NCBI RefSeq assembly: GCF_001758785.1
Contig: NZ_LROM01000152.1
Coordinates: 145,181 to 209,180 of the forward strand
Length of the DNA stretch: 64,000 nucleotides
Direction of reading: 5' to 3'
DNA from: Duganella phyllosphaerae
Lineage (GTDB): Bacteria; Pseudomonadota; Gammaproteobacteria; Burkholderiales; Burkholderiaceae_D
Below, in pieces: positions 37,201 to 44,464 of this stretch (its first letter is position 1; every line of letters starts with the position of its first letter). A model generated the notes under the pieces. It was not told where the DNA came from, searched no databases, and saw nothing but the letters and a program-made list of their open reading frames with translations. A program made the translations under genes and the position numbers.

Positions 37201-37668
37201 AAGGAACCCGACCTGGCGGCGCCACTGGCCACCACCACCGAGATCAACCTGCACACGCCGGCGCTGCTGCCGGCCGACTTCTGCGGCGATGTCCACGAGC
37301 GGCTGTCGATCTACAAGCGCATGGCCAACTGCTCGGTCCAGGACAAGATCGACGACTTGCAGGAAGAACTGATCGACCGTTTCGGCAAGCTGCCCGACCC
37401 GGTCAAGGCGCTGATCGAAACCCACCGCCTGCGCATCGCCGCCAAGACCGTGGGCATCATCAAGATCGACGCCCATGGCGAAGCAGCGAGCCTGCAGTTC
37501 ATGGCCAAGCCGCCGATCGACCCGATGCGCATCATCGAACTGATACAGAAGAACCGCCAGATCAAGCTCGCCGGCCAGGACAAACTGAAGATCACGGCGT
37601 CCATGCCGGACCTGGCCGCGCGCGTCGCGCAGATCAAAGGTGCAATTAAACAACTCACCAACAATTAA
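34222..37668 (+). CDS. mfd: Transcription-repair coupling factor Mfd
   Basis: Mfd pushes stalled RNA polymerase off DNA lesions and recruits UvrA. The 1148 residues equal the E. coli length. The UvrB-like N-terminal part contains the FELATPTERLVF region, and the RNA polymerase interaction domain starts near 475 (DPVVHINHGIGRYMGL). The translocase has Walker A GDVGFGKTEV (632-641), DEEHRFG and TATPIPRT, and the TRCF C-terminal domain includes LHTPALLPADF. The start is GTG 34222, which gives the family N-terminus LANSIPKPG. The next gene, serB, starts 81 bases later. Confidence 0.97.
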   Translation: MSLVLANSIPKPGNRFALPTLHGSSDAYALAQAALALKAQGRMLAVITSSAADAQRLRDEIPWFAGEEVRCHLLPDWETLPYDAFSPHQDLVSERLATLHEISSGQCDVMLVPATTALVRMAPPSFLAAYTFFFKKGESLDEARLKAQLTLAGYTHVTQVMSPGEYSVRGGLIDLFPMGSALPYRLDLFGDTVETIRTFDADTQRSLYPVGEVRLLPGREFPMDEAARTTFRSRWREYFEGDPSRSVVYKDISSGIASAGIEYYLPLFFEQTATLFDYLPEGAALALVGDIDAAIKRFWADTTSRHRFLKADRERPILPPDMLFLSDEQFFTLAKPYGRMVISRDADQGASELSAPIPNIAVNRHLEDPLTNLRSYLLPAGTRVMICAETNGRRETLQQYFSEYDLALTPVEGFEGFATSAAKLALGVAPLHTGFELATPTERLVFITETELYAGSGRRVGKKKQEAVTQVESMVRDLSELKIGDPVVHINHGIGRYMGLTSMDLGEGETEFLHLEYAKDTKLYVPVSQLHVISRYSGAAPEDAPLHTLGSGQWEKAKRRAAEQIRDTAAELLNLYARRALRQGHAFEYSAHDYERFAESFGFDETPDQQEAINNVIRDMTSGKPMDRLVCGDVGFGKTEVALRAAFIAVMGGKQVAILAPTTLLAEQHAQTFADRFADWPVRIAEMSRFRTGKEINQAIKGMADGTLDIVIGTHKLLSDDVKFTRLGLVIIDEEHRFGVRQKEALKSLRAEVDVLTLTATPIPRTLGMALEGLREFSIIATAPQKRLAIKTFVRSEGESIIREACLRELKRGGQVYFLHNEVETIQNRMAMLTELLPEARIAVAHGQMHERDLEKVMRDFVAQRYNILLCTTIIETGIDVPTANTIIMHRADKFGLAQLHQLRGRVGRSHHQAYAYLLVTDVQGLTKQAQRRLDAIQQMEELGSGFYLAMHDLEIRGAGEVLGDNQSGEMTEIGFQLYTDMLNEAVRSLKAGKEPDLAAPLATTTEINLHTPALLPADFCGDVHERLSIYKRMANCSVQDKIDDLQEELIDRFGKLPDPVKALIETHRLRIAAKTVGIIKIDAHGEAASLQFMAKPPIDPMRIIELIQKNRQIKLAGQDKLKITASMPDLAARVAQIKGAIKQLTNN

Positions 37669-37749
37669 TCAGGTATTGACCGCGAGCGCCTAAGGTCGTA
37701 CCTTAAACGAGCGACACCCGAACACCAAAGCCTACAACCAGCAAGAACA

Positions 37750-38613
37750 ATGACATCAGCCACCAAATCCATGAACTTGGTTTTACAAGGGCGCGACGAA
37801 AGCCGTGCGCGACTCGAACGTATCGCGGCGCTGACAGCGCCGCAGTCGCTCACGTGGCTGAGCGACCGCGCCGTGCGCTGCGAAGGCATCGCCTTTTCGC
37901 CGGCGCTGCGCCAGACCATCGAAGTGGCGGCCCATGCCGCGCAGCTGGACGCCACCTATGCCATCGGCGTGCAAAAGATGAGCGACTTCAAACTGGTGGC
38001 CATGGACATGGATTCCACCCTGATCACCATCGAGTGCATCGATGAAATCGCCGACATGCAGGGCCTGAAGGCGCAGGTGTCCGAAATTACCGAGGCGGCC
38101 ATGCGCGGCGAACTCGATTTTGCCGCCAGCCTCACGCGCCGCGTGGCGCTGCTCGAAGGCCTGGACGCGTCCGCGCTCGAGCGCGTGTATGAAGAACGCC
38201 TGAAGCTCTCGCCGGGCGCGGAAGCCATGCTGCAAGCGGTGCAGCAGGCCGGCCTGAAGACCCTGCTGGTCTCCGGCGGCTTCACCTATTTCACCAGCCG
38301 CCTGAAAGAACGCCTGAAGCTCGACTACACCCACGCCAACGAACTTGAAATCGTCGACGGCAAACTGACCGGCAAGGTACTCGGCGCCATCGTCGACGCC
38401 GACGCCAAGCAGCAGACCGTGGAGCGCGTGTGTGCGGAGCTGGGCATCTCGCCGTCGCAGGCAATCGTGATGGGCGACGGCGCCAACGACCTGAAAATGA
38501 TGAGCATCGCAGGCATGTCGGTGGCGTTCCGCGCCAAGCCGGTGGTACGCGAGCAGGCCAGCGTGGCGCTCAATTTCGCGGGCCTCGACGGCATACTGCC
38601 GCTGTTGGCATAA
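37750..38613 (+). CDS. serB: Phosphoserine phosphatase
   Basis: It removes phosphate from phosphoserine in the last step of serine synthesis. The 287-residue protein has the HAD nucleophile pair Asp86/Asp88 (MDMDST), ECIDEIADMQG, the SGGFTYF motif and GDGANDLKMM. The N-terminal part is a degenerate regulatory domain, as in E. coli SerB. ATG 37750 is used, and a second ATG at 37780 is possible. TTGACC near 37676 is a possible promoter -35. The EAL gene starts four bases after the stop. Confidence 0.95.
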   Translation: MTSATKSMNLVLQGRDESRARLERIAALTAPQSLTWLSDRAVRCEGIAFSPALRQTIEVAAHAAQLDATYAIGVQKMSDFKLVAMDMDSTLITIECIDEIADMQGLKAQVSEITEAAMRGELDFAASLTRRVALLEGLDASALERVYEERLKLSPGAEAMLQAVQQAGLKTLLVSGGFTYFTSRLKERLKLDYTHANELEIVDGKLTGKVLGAIVDADAKQQTVERVCAELGISPSQAIVMGDGANDLKMMSIAGMSVAFRAKPVVREQASVALNFAGLDGILPLLA

Positions 38614-38616
38614 ACC

Positions 38617-39375
38617 ATGGACAAGTCTGCCGCCAAGGGCTGTCAGCAATGCCGCGAGGCCGAGCCGCTCGGTTTCGACTTCTCTTATGCCTACCAGCCC
38701 ATCGTCCAACTGAGCACGCAGCAGATCTACGCGCACGAGGCCCTGGTGCGCGGTCCCAATGGTGAGTCGGCCTGGTCTGTGCTATCGCAGGTGAATGAAG
38801 ACAACCGCTACGCCTTCGACCAGGCTTGCCGCGTGGCCGCCATCGAAGGCGCAGCCAAGCTCAATCTGCAAGGCTATTTGTCGATCAACTTCCTGCCCAA
38901 CGCCGTGTACCAGCCTGCGGCCTGCATTCAGCGCACGCTGCAGGCGGCCGAGGAATTCGGCTTTCCCACCGAGCGCATCATCTTCGAGGTGACCGAGGGT
39001 GAAGAAGTGCAGGACCGCCCGCACCTGGTCAATATCTTCCGCGAGTACCGCCGCTTTGGCTTCCAGACCGCGATCGACGATTTCGGCGCCGGCTACGCAG
39101 GGCTTAACCTGCTGGCCGAATACCAGCCGCACATCATCAAGATCGACATGGACCTGGTGCGCAGCATCGACACCAGCGTCGCCAAGCAGGCCATCGTGCG
39201 GGGCATCGTGTCGATCTGCCGCGACCTCGACGTCAAGGTGCTGGCCGAAGGCATCGAGACCCCGGCCGAACGCGACACCCTGCGCGGCGCCGGCATCGAC
39301 CTGATGCAAGGCTATTTGTTTTGCAAGCCGGCGTTGCGCGCGGCTGGCGAGATCGATCCGGCGGCCTGGGGTTGA
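38617..39375 (+). CDS. EAL domain protein (cyclic di-GMP phosphodiesterase)
   Basis: This is a 252-residue stand-alone EAL domain with almost no other sequence. Motifs needed for catalysis are kept: EALVRG (Glu41), a family-specific NFLPNA where many have N, EVTEGE, IDDFGAGYAGL (metal-binding Asp pair), KIDMDLVR, EGIET and QGYLFCKP. It should hydrolyse cyclic di-GMP to pGpG. An N-terminal CQQC pair (residues 9-12) might bind metal or be redox-active; this is speculation. It follows serB by three bases and precedes a hydrolase gene, in a probable operon. Confidence 0.9.
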   Translation: MDKSAAKGCQQCREAEPLGFDFSYAYQPIVQLSTQQIYAHEALVRGPNGESAWSVLSQVNEDNRYAFDQACRVAAIEGAAKLNLQGYLSINFLPNAVYQPAACIQRTLQAAEEFGFPTERIIFEVTEGEEVQDRPHLVNIFREYRRFGFQTAIDDFGAGYAGLNLLAEYQPHIIKIDMDLVRSIDTSVAKQAIVRGIVSICRDLDVKVLAEGIETPAERDTLRGAGIDLMQGYLFCKPALRAAGEIDPAAWG

Positions 39376-39377
39376 GC

Positions 39378-40277
39378 ATGGCCGCTTGCGGCTGCCGCCT
39401 GCTGGAGGTGGTAGACACGGTGCAAAAGGCGATGATCCCGCTGGCGCTGCTGTATCCGGCCCACGGCGTGGAAACCACCGAGCAGTTCGGCCCTTATTCC
39501 CTCGCTGTCGCAATCGATGCAGCACCGGTCGGCGGTACCTTCCCGCTGGTGGTAGTCTCGCACGGCAACGCCGGCACGCCGTGGGCCTACCGCGAACTGG
39601 CCAGACACCTGGTGCAGCACGGTTACATCGTCGCCCTGCCCGCCCACACCGGCAACACCCGCCACAACAACAACCGCGCCAACACCGCCGCCAACCTGGC
39701 CAACCGGCCGCGCCACATCACGCTCGTCATTGATGCCGCTTACCAGCAGCTGAAAGACCACCTGAAACCCGACTGCGTGGCCGTGATCGGCCATTCGATC
39801 GGCGGCTACACCGCGCTGGCGGTGGCCGGGGGAAAGCCGTGGACCGGGCCTTACGAGCGCAAGGCCAATCCGCCGCAGCCTGTCCTGGTGACGCCCGATT
39901 ACCGGGTGCGCGCGCTGGTGCTGCTGGCGCCGGCCACCGCCTGGTTCCGTCCCGGGGCGCTGCGCGCGGTGCGGGTACCGGTCCTGATGATCACCGGCGA
40001 CCAGGATGTGAACACGCCGGTCGCGCACGCGCTCAATGTGCTCGATGGCGTGGCCGACCGCGCCCAGGTGGTGCACAAGGTGTTTGCCGGCGCCGCCCAC
40101 TTTTCGTTCATGAGCAAATTTCCGGCCGAGATGACCAAGCCGGAATTTCATCCGTCGCAAGACCCACCCGGTTTCGACCGCGCCGATATCCAGGCCGGGT
40201 TGTTCGACGATATCAGCGCGTTCCTGCTGCGTACGGTCGGTACGGTGGCTGCATTACCGGATAATGAAACTGTGTAA
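39378..40277 (+). CDS. Alpha/beta hydrolase (dienelactone-hydrolase-like)
   Basis: This 299-residue protein has a hydrolase fold: strand FPLVVVSHGNAG, nucleophile Ser140 in GHSIGG, an Asp region VLMITGDQDVNTP and a His in FAGAAHFSFM. The pattern resembles platelet-activating-factor acetylhydrolase and dienelactone hydrolase relatives. The N-terminal CGC could suggest a lipoprotein, but no signal peptide is present. It starts two bases past the EAL stop. Confidence 0.85.
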   Translation: MAACGCRLLEVVDTVQKAMIPLALLYPAHGVETTEQFGPYSLAVAIDAAPVGGTFPLVVVSHGNAGTPWAYRELARHLVQHGYIVALPAHTGNTRHNNNRANTAANLANRPRHITLVIDAAYQQLKDHLKPDCVAVIGHSIGGYTALAVAGGKPWTGPYERKANPPQPVLVTPDYRVRALVLLAPATAWFRPGALRAVRVPVLMITGDQDVNTPVAHALNVLDGVADRAQVVHKVFAGAAHFSFMSKFPAEMTKPEFHPSQDPPGFDRADIQAGLFDDISAFLLRTVGTVAALPDNETV

Positions 40278-40332
40278 ACGCCCGGCGATTCCGCTATACT
40301 TTTGACACTCTTGTCACTTTAAAGGAATCGCC

Positions 40333-40695
40333 ATGTCGCAGGATCTGATACTCGATGGTCGTGACAGCTCGGCCAAGACCACCGCCTGGTGGTTGTACAT
40401 CGTGCACGCCGTCAGCTTCGTGTTTTCGCTGGGGCTGTTCTCGGTGATTCCGCTGGTGATCAACTATGTGCAGCGCCCCGGCACTACCGGCACGTTCGTG
40501 CACAGCCACCATACCTGGATGATCCGCTCGTTCTGGTGGTACGTGGTGTGGATCGCGGTGGGCGCGCTGGCGTTCATCACCATCATCGGCATTCCGCTGG
40601 CCTACCTGATCTGGCTCGGCGCCTGGCTGTGGAAGGCCTACCGCCTGATCGCCGGCTTCATGCGCCTCAATAACAACGAAGCGGCTGCCGTCTAG
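40333..40695 (+). CDS. Small membrane protein, DUF4870-like
   Basis: This 120-residue protein has three predicted membrane helices (about 19-42, 62-88 and 89-110). It has the pattern of DUF4870-type proteins: an early WWLYIVHAVSF helix and a central NYVQRP loop before HSHHTWMIRSFWW. Function is unknown. AAGGAATCGCC precedes the ATG. Its TAG stop shares the bases CTAG (40692-40695) with the stop of the convergent UdgX gene. Confidence 0.7.
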   Translation: MSQDLILDGRDSSAKTTAWWLYIVHAVSFVFSLGLFSVIPLVINYVQRPGTTGTFVHSHHTWMIRSFWWYVVWIAVGALAFITIIGIPLAYLIWLGAWLWKAYRLIAGFMRLNNNEAAAV

Positions 40696-42134
40696 CGCTG
40701 GATCAGCTGCAACGCCTGGCGCAGGCCTTCGACGATCACACCGTAGGCCTGGCGCCGGCTGGCCTCGTCCGGCGCACGCAAGACGTACGACGGGTGATAC
40801 ACGGTGACCACCCAGCGGCCGTCGTGCTGCACCGGCGCCGGGTGGCCATCGTTCATCATCGCCGTCATGGTGGCCGAGCCATCCTGCAGCAGCGACTTCA
40901 AAGCTGTGCTGCCCAGCGCCACCACCACTTGCGGTTGCACCCGTTTCAATTCCTCTTCCAGCCACAGGTGGCATGCGGCCACCTCGCGCTGCGCCGGCGT
41001 CTTGTGCAGGCGCCGCTTGCCGCGCGGCTCCCACTTGAAATGCTTGACGGCGTTGGTCAGATAAATGCTGTCACGGTCCACGCCGGCCTCCTGCATGGCC
41101 TGTTGCAGCACGGCCCCGGCCGGGCCCACGAACGGCAAGCCCTGCAGATCCTCCTGGTCGCCCGGCTGTTCGCCGACGAGCATGATGCGCGCCTGCGCCG
41201 GTCCCACGCCAGCGACGGCCTGGGTGGCGTTTTCCCACAGCGCGCAGCGGCGGCACTGGTCAAGCGACGTCGGCAGCTCGCGCTGCGGTTGCGCGCGTTC
41301 TGGCGCAATCGGAATGCTGGTGGCGCCGCCGCGCTGACCCACGGTACCGGTCTGGCCGGTGCGGCGCTCGCCGTTGTTGGCGGCAGTGACCATGGCGGGC
41401 ACGATCGCGCCTTCGGGCAAATTTTTCCAGAACCGCGAAGGGATATGGCTGCGCAGCAGGTCGGCGTTCACGCGCGCCGGATTGAAGATGCTGCGGTAAT
41501 AGGTGAGCCACAGCGCTTCGCCGGCATCCTCGATATCGGCCGCGCTGCGCAGCAGCGATGGCGCCTCGATCAGCTTCTCGCCGTCCCACAGGATCGCTTG
41601 CCCCGGCGTGGCGATCAGCCAGGTGATCGGCCCCATGCGCCTCGCAAAGTGGCGCGCCACCTGCGGCAGCACATCGTGGGTGGGCTCGAACCAGGCCACG
41701 AAGCGCGGCGCGCCGTCTTCTTCCTTGCGCTCGCGGAAGCGCACGTAGGCGTGCATGTCGTGCTGCTCGCGGTGCACGGCTTTGACCATGGCATACAGCC
41801 GGGCGCCGTCGGGATCGGCCGGCGACACCACGTCGCGCTCGCCCAGGTGCCAGCGCCAGATCACCTTGTATAAAAACGACCACCGGTCGAGTGCATTGAA
41901 GCAGGCCGCGTCCTCGATCATGTCCATCACCTGGCGCGGCAGGCGCAGCTCGGCGCCCGGCGGCGGCGCGGCCTTGAGCGCGGTCGCGCCGGCCTGCGAG
42001 CCGAAGCCGGAAAACAGGTCGCCGTCTTCGGGCTCGCTGGCCCACTCGACGTACTCGGGCGCGATGCTGCGCGCCACCAGGTCGCGCGCGGCAGTGCGCC
42101 ATTCGGCAAACGTCTGGACCACCCGGCGCGTCAT
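40692..42134 (-). CDS. DUF4130/TIGR03915 domain fused to UdgX-type uracil-DNA glycosylase
   Basis: The 480-residue protein joins two domains. Residues 1-270 match the TIGR03915 family always found beside the radical SAM repair protein. Residues 285-480 are a UdgX glycosylase: GEQPGDQED (321-329), the UdgX-only loop KRRLHKTP (373-380) with His377, and HPSYVLR (447-453). UdgX enzymes remove uracil and become covalently joined to the abasic site through that His. Cys294, Cys297 and Cys388 are candidate Fe-S ligands. The start overlaps the radical SAM stop as ATGA, so the pair is coupled, and the operon has a LexA box upstream. Confidence 0.92.
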   Translation of the reverse strand: MTRRVVQTFAEWRTAARDLVARSIAPEYVEWASEPEDGDLFSGFGSQAGATALKAAPPPGAELRLPRQVMDMIEDAACFNALDRWSFLYKVIWRWHLGERDVVSPADPDGARLYAMVKAVHREQHDMHAYVRFRERKEEDGAPRFVAWFEPTHDVLPQVARHFARRMGPITWLIATPGQAILWDGEKLIEAPSLLRSAADIEDAGEALWLTYYRSIFNPARVNADLLRSHIPSRFWKNLPEGAIVPAMVTAANNGERRTGQTGTVGQRGGATSIPIAPERAQPQRELPTSLDQCRRCALWENATQAVAGVGPAQARIMLVGEQPGDQEDLQGLPFVGPAGAVLQQAMQEAGVDRDSIYLTNAVKHFKWEPRGKRRLHKTPAQREVAACHLWLEEELKRVQPQVVVALGSTALKSLLQDGSATMTAMMNDGHPAPVQHDGRWVVTVYHPSYVLRAPDEASRRQAYGVIVEGLRQALQLIQR

Positions 42135-43360
42135 GCCGCTTGCAGCTCCGGCCACAAATTCAATTGCTGTGCTGGCACCGCCATAGCCCGCCGCAACTGC
42201 TCGGAAGGACCGGCGTCGTTGACCGGAAAATAGTCGGCCGTGATGATGAAGGGCGAGATCTTCTTCATGCTGCATTTCAGGCGCGTGAGGTCGGCGTAGC
42301 GCACCTGGCGCAGGCGGCGCAGGTCGACGATGCGCTGGGCGTTGCGCAGACCGATGCCGGGAATGCGGGCGATCATGTGCGGTTCGGCGCGATTCAAGTC
42401 CATCGGGAAGTGCTCGCGGTTGTCCAGCGCCCAGGCCAGCTTGGGGTCGATGTCGAGCGCCAGGTTGCCGGTCTTGGGCAGCAGCTCATCGACCTGGAAG
42501 CCGTAGCTGCGCAGTAAAAAATCGGCCTGGTACAGGCGGTGTTCGCGCATCATGGGCGGCGGCGCCAGCGGCACGCTTTTCGGGCTTTGCGGAATCGGGC
42601 TGAATGCCGAGTAGTACACGCGTTTGAGCTTGTAGCTGCCGTACAGCGTTTCGGCGGTTTTCAGGATTTGCTGGTCGTCGCTGGCGTCCGCCCCCACGAT
42701 CATTTGCGTGCTCTGGCCGGCCGGTGCGAAGCGCGGCGACTTCGGCTCCTCGGCCTTTTCGTCGAGCTTCCTGCGGATGGAGCCCATCGCCAGCTTGATG
42801 GTGTGCACGCTCTTTTCGGGCGCCAGTTTTTGCACGCTGTCCTGGGTGGGCAGTTCGATGTTGACGCTCAAGCGGTCCGCATAGCGGCCGGCGGCGGCAA
42901 TCAGCGCCGGGTCGGCATCGGGGATGGTTTTTAAATGGATGTAGCCGCGGAACTGGTGCACCTCGCGCAGTTCGCGGGCGATCTGCACCAGCTGCTCCAT
43001 GGTGTAGTCGGCCGACTGGATGATGCCGGAACTGAGGAACAGGCCGTCGATGTAGTTACGCAGGTAGAAATCCTTGGTAAGCTTGACCACCTCGGCCACC
43101 GTAAAGCGCGCGCGCGGCACGTTGGACGTGCGGCGGTTGACGCAGTACTGGCAGTCGTACAGGCAGTAATTGGTCAGCAGGATCTTGAGCAGCGAGACGC
43201 AGCGGCCGTCCGGCGTGTAGCTGTGGCAAATGCCCATGCCGGTGGTGGCGCCGAAGCCGTCCTTGCCGACCGAATGGCGCTTGGGCGCCCCGCTGCTGGC
43301 GCAGGAGGCGTCGTACTTGGCCGCGTCGGCCAGGATTTCCAGTTTGTCTGTCAGTTCCAT
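42131..43360 (-). CDS. Radical SAM protein, putative DNA modification/repair (TIGR03916)
   Basis: The 409-residue protein has the radical SAM cluster motif Cys66, Cys70, Cys73 (CLYDCQYC) and family residues GMGICHSYTPDGRC upstream of it. A helix-hairpin-helix lies at about 328-352 (ARIPGIGLRNAQRIV), which binds DNA in other proteins. This family occurs with the TIGR03915/UdgX partner, and its reaction is unknown. The start is ATG 43360. It lies 45 bases after hisC but has its own LexA-box promoter, so it is expected to be induced by DNA damage independently of hisC. Confidence 0.92.
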   Translation of the reverse strand: MELTDKLEILADAAKYDASCASSGAPKRHSVGKDGFGATTGMGICHSYTPDGRCVSLLKILLTNYCLYDCQYCVNRRTSNVPRARFTVAEVVKLTKDFYLRNYIDGLFLSSGIIQSADYTMEQLVQIARELREVHQFRGYIHLKTIPDADPALIAAAGRYADRLSVNIELPTQDSVQKLAPEKSVHTIKLAMGSIRRKLDEKAEEPKSPRFAPAGQSTQMIVGADASDDQQILKTAETLYGSYKLKRVYYSAFSPIPQSPKSVPLAPPPMMREHRLYQADFLLRSYGFQVDELLPKTGNLALDIDPKLAWALDNREHFPMDLNRAEPHMIARIPGIGLRNAQRIVDLRRLRQVRYADLTRLKCSMKKISPFIITADYFPVNDAGPSEQLRRAMAVPAQQLNLWPELQAA

Positions 43361-43376
43361 GACCCGTCTCGATATA

Positions 43377-43392
43377 CTGTGTATGCATACAG
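43377..43392 (-). promoter_or_regulatory. LexA (SOS) box of the radical SAM-UdgX operon
   Basis: The sequence CTGT-GTATGCAT-ACAG keeps every conserved base of the CTGT-N8-ACAG LexA operator. It extends to TACTGTGTATGCATACAGTA, 17 of 20 bases of the E. coli ideal palindrome TACTGTATATATATACAGTA. It lies 16 bases before the radical SAM start and after the hisC stop, overlapping the likely promoter (TATACT is inside it). The match is direct; LexA control is inferred. Confidence 0.85.
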
Positions 43393-43405
43393 TATATCAG
43401 ACGAA

Positions 43406-44464
43406 TCAGGCCAGCAGCTTCTTCAGTGCATCCACGAGTGCCGCGCATTCGGCATCCGTACCAATCGAGATACGCAGGAACTGGTCAATGCGCGGCTGTT
43501 TGAAGTGGCGCACCAGGATGGCCCGCTCGCGCAGGCCGGTGGCGATGGTGACGGCGTCGTGGCCGGGATGGCGGACAAAAATGAAATTGGCGCTCGACGG
43601 CAGCACCTCGAAGCCCAGCGCCAGCATCTCGGCGGTCAGTCGTTCACGCGTGGCGATCACTGCGCGCGAGGTTTGCGCGGCATACTCCACGTCGTCGAGC
43701 GAGGCTACCGCGCCCGCCTGCGCCACCTGCCCCAGCGGATAACAGTTAAAACTGTTTTTCACGCGTTCCAGGCCGGCGATCAGATCAGGGTGGCCGACCG
43801 CGAAGCCCACCCGCAGGCCGGCCAGCGAATGCGACTTCGACAGGGTCTGGATCACCAGCAGGTTGTCGTAACGGTCCACCAGCGCGCTGGCGCTCGCGCC
43901 GCCGAAATCGACATAGGCTTCATCGACCACCACCACCTGGTCCCGGTGATTCGCCAGCAGCGCTTCGATCCGCTCCAGTGGCAGCGCGATGCCGGTGGGG
44001 GCATTCGGATTGGCGATGATGACGGCGCCGCACGGCGCGGTGTAGTGCTCGACGTCGATCTCGAAGCGGTCGTTGAGCGGCACCGGCACCGCAGTGATGC
44101 CATACAGGCTGCAATAGGTAGCGTAGAAGCTGTAGCTGATATCGGGCAGCAGCAACGGCAGCTCGTGCTTGAGCAGCGCCTGGAAGGTGTGGGCCAGCAC
44201 TTCGTCCGAGCTGTTGCCGACAAAGACCTGCTCGCGCTGCACACCGAGTCGGTGCGCCACCGCATCCTTCACTGCCAAGTTGGCGGGGTCGGAATAGCGG
44301 CGCAGATCGTCGTCGGCGGCGGCCTGCATGGCGGCGATCGCCTTGGGCGATGGGCCGTACGGGTTTTCGTTGGTGTTCAACTTGATCAGGCCCGGCATGC
44401 GCACCTGCTCGCCCGGCGTGTACGGCGTCAGGCCGTGGACGACTTTGCTCCAGAAACGACTCAT
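43406..44464 (-). CDS. hisC: Histidinol-phosphate aminotransferase
   Basis: It transfers an amino group to imidazole acetol phosphate in histidine synthesis. The 352-residue PLP enzyme has the LNTNENPYGPSP start, PNAPTG, DEAYVDFGG and PLP-binding Lys210 (LSKSHSLAG). The start overlaps the metC stop (ATGAAATGA region), so translation is coupled. It is not in a his operon here; a second copy elsewhere is likely but cannot be seen. Confidence 0.93.
   Translation of the reverse strand: MSRFWSKVVHGLTPYTPGEQVRMPGLIKLNTNENPYGPSPKAIAAMQAAADDDLRRYSDPANLAVKDAVAHRLGVQREQVFVGNSSDEVLAHTFQALLKHELPLLLPDISYSFYATYCSLYGITAVPVPLNDRFEIDVEHYTAPCGAVIIANPNAPTGIALPLERIEALLANHRDQVVVVDEAYVDFGGASASALVDRYDNLLVIQTLSKSHSLAGLRVGFAVGHPDLIAGLERVKNSFNCYPLGQVAQAGAVASLDDVEYAAQTSRAVIATRERLTAEMLALGFEVLPSSANFIFVRHPGHDAVTIATGLRERAILVRHFKQPRIDQFLRISIGTDAECAALVDALKKLLA

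Noticed and set aside
34228..37653. An open frame of about 1,141 codons on the minus strand opposite mfd
   Set aside because: High-GC codons leave the reverse strand open. The translation has the biased Arg/Ala/Gly/His composition of a shadow frame, and mfd on the plus strand has full family motifs.
34222..43360. A defence island, given mfd, UdgX and radical SAM nearby
   Set aside because: The genes in between (serB, an EAL protein, hydrolases) are ordinary. No restriction, abortive-infection or CBASS-like genes are visible.
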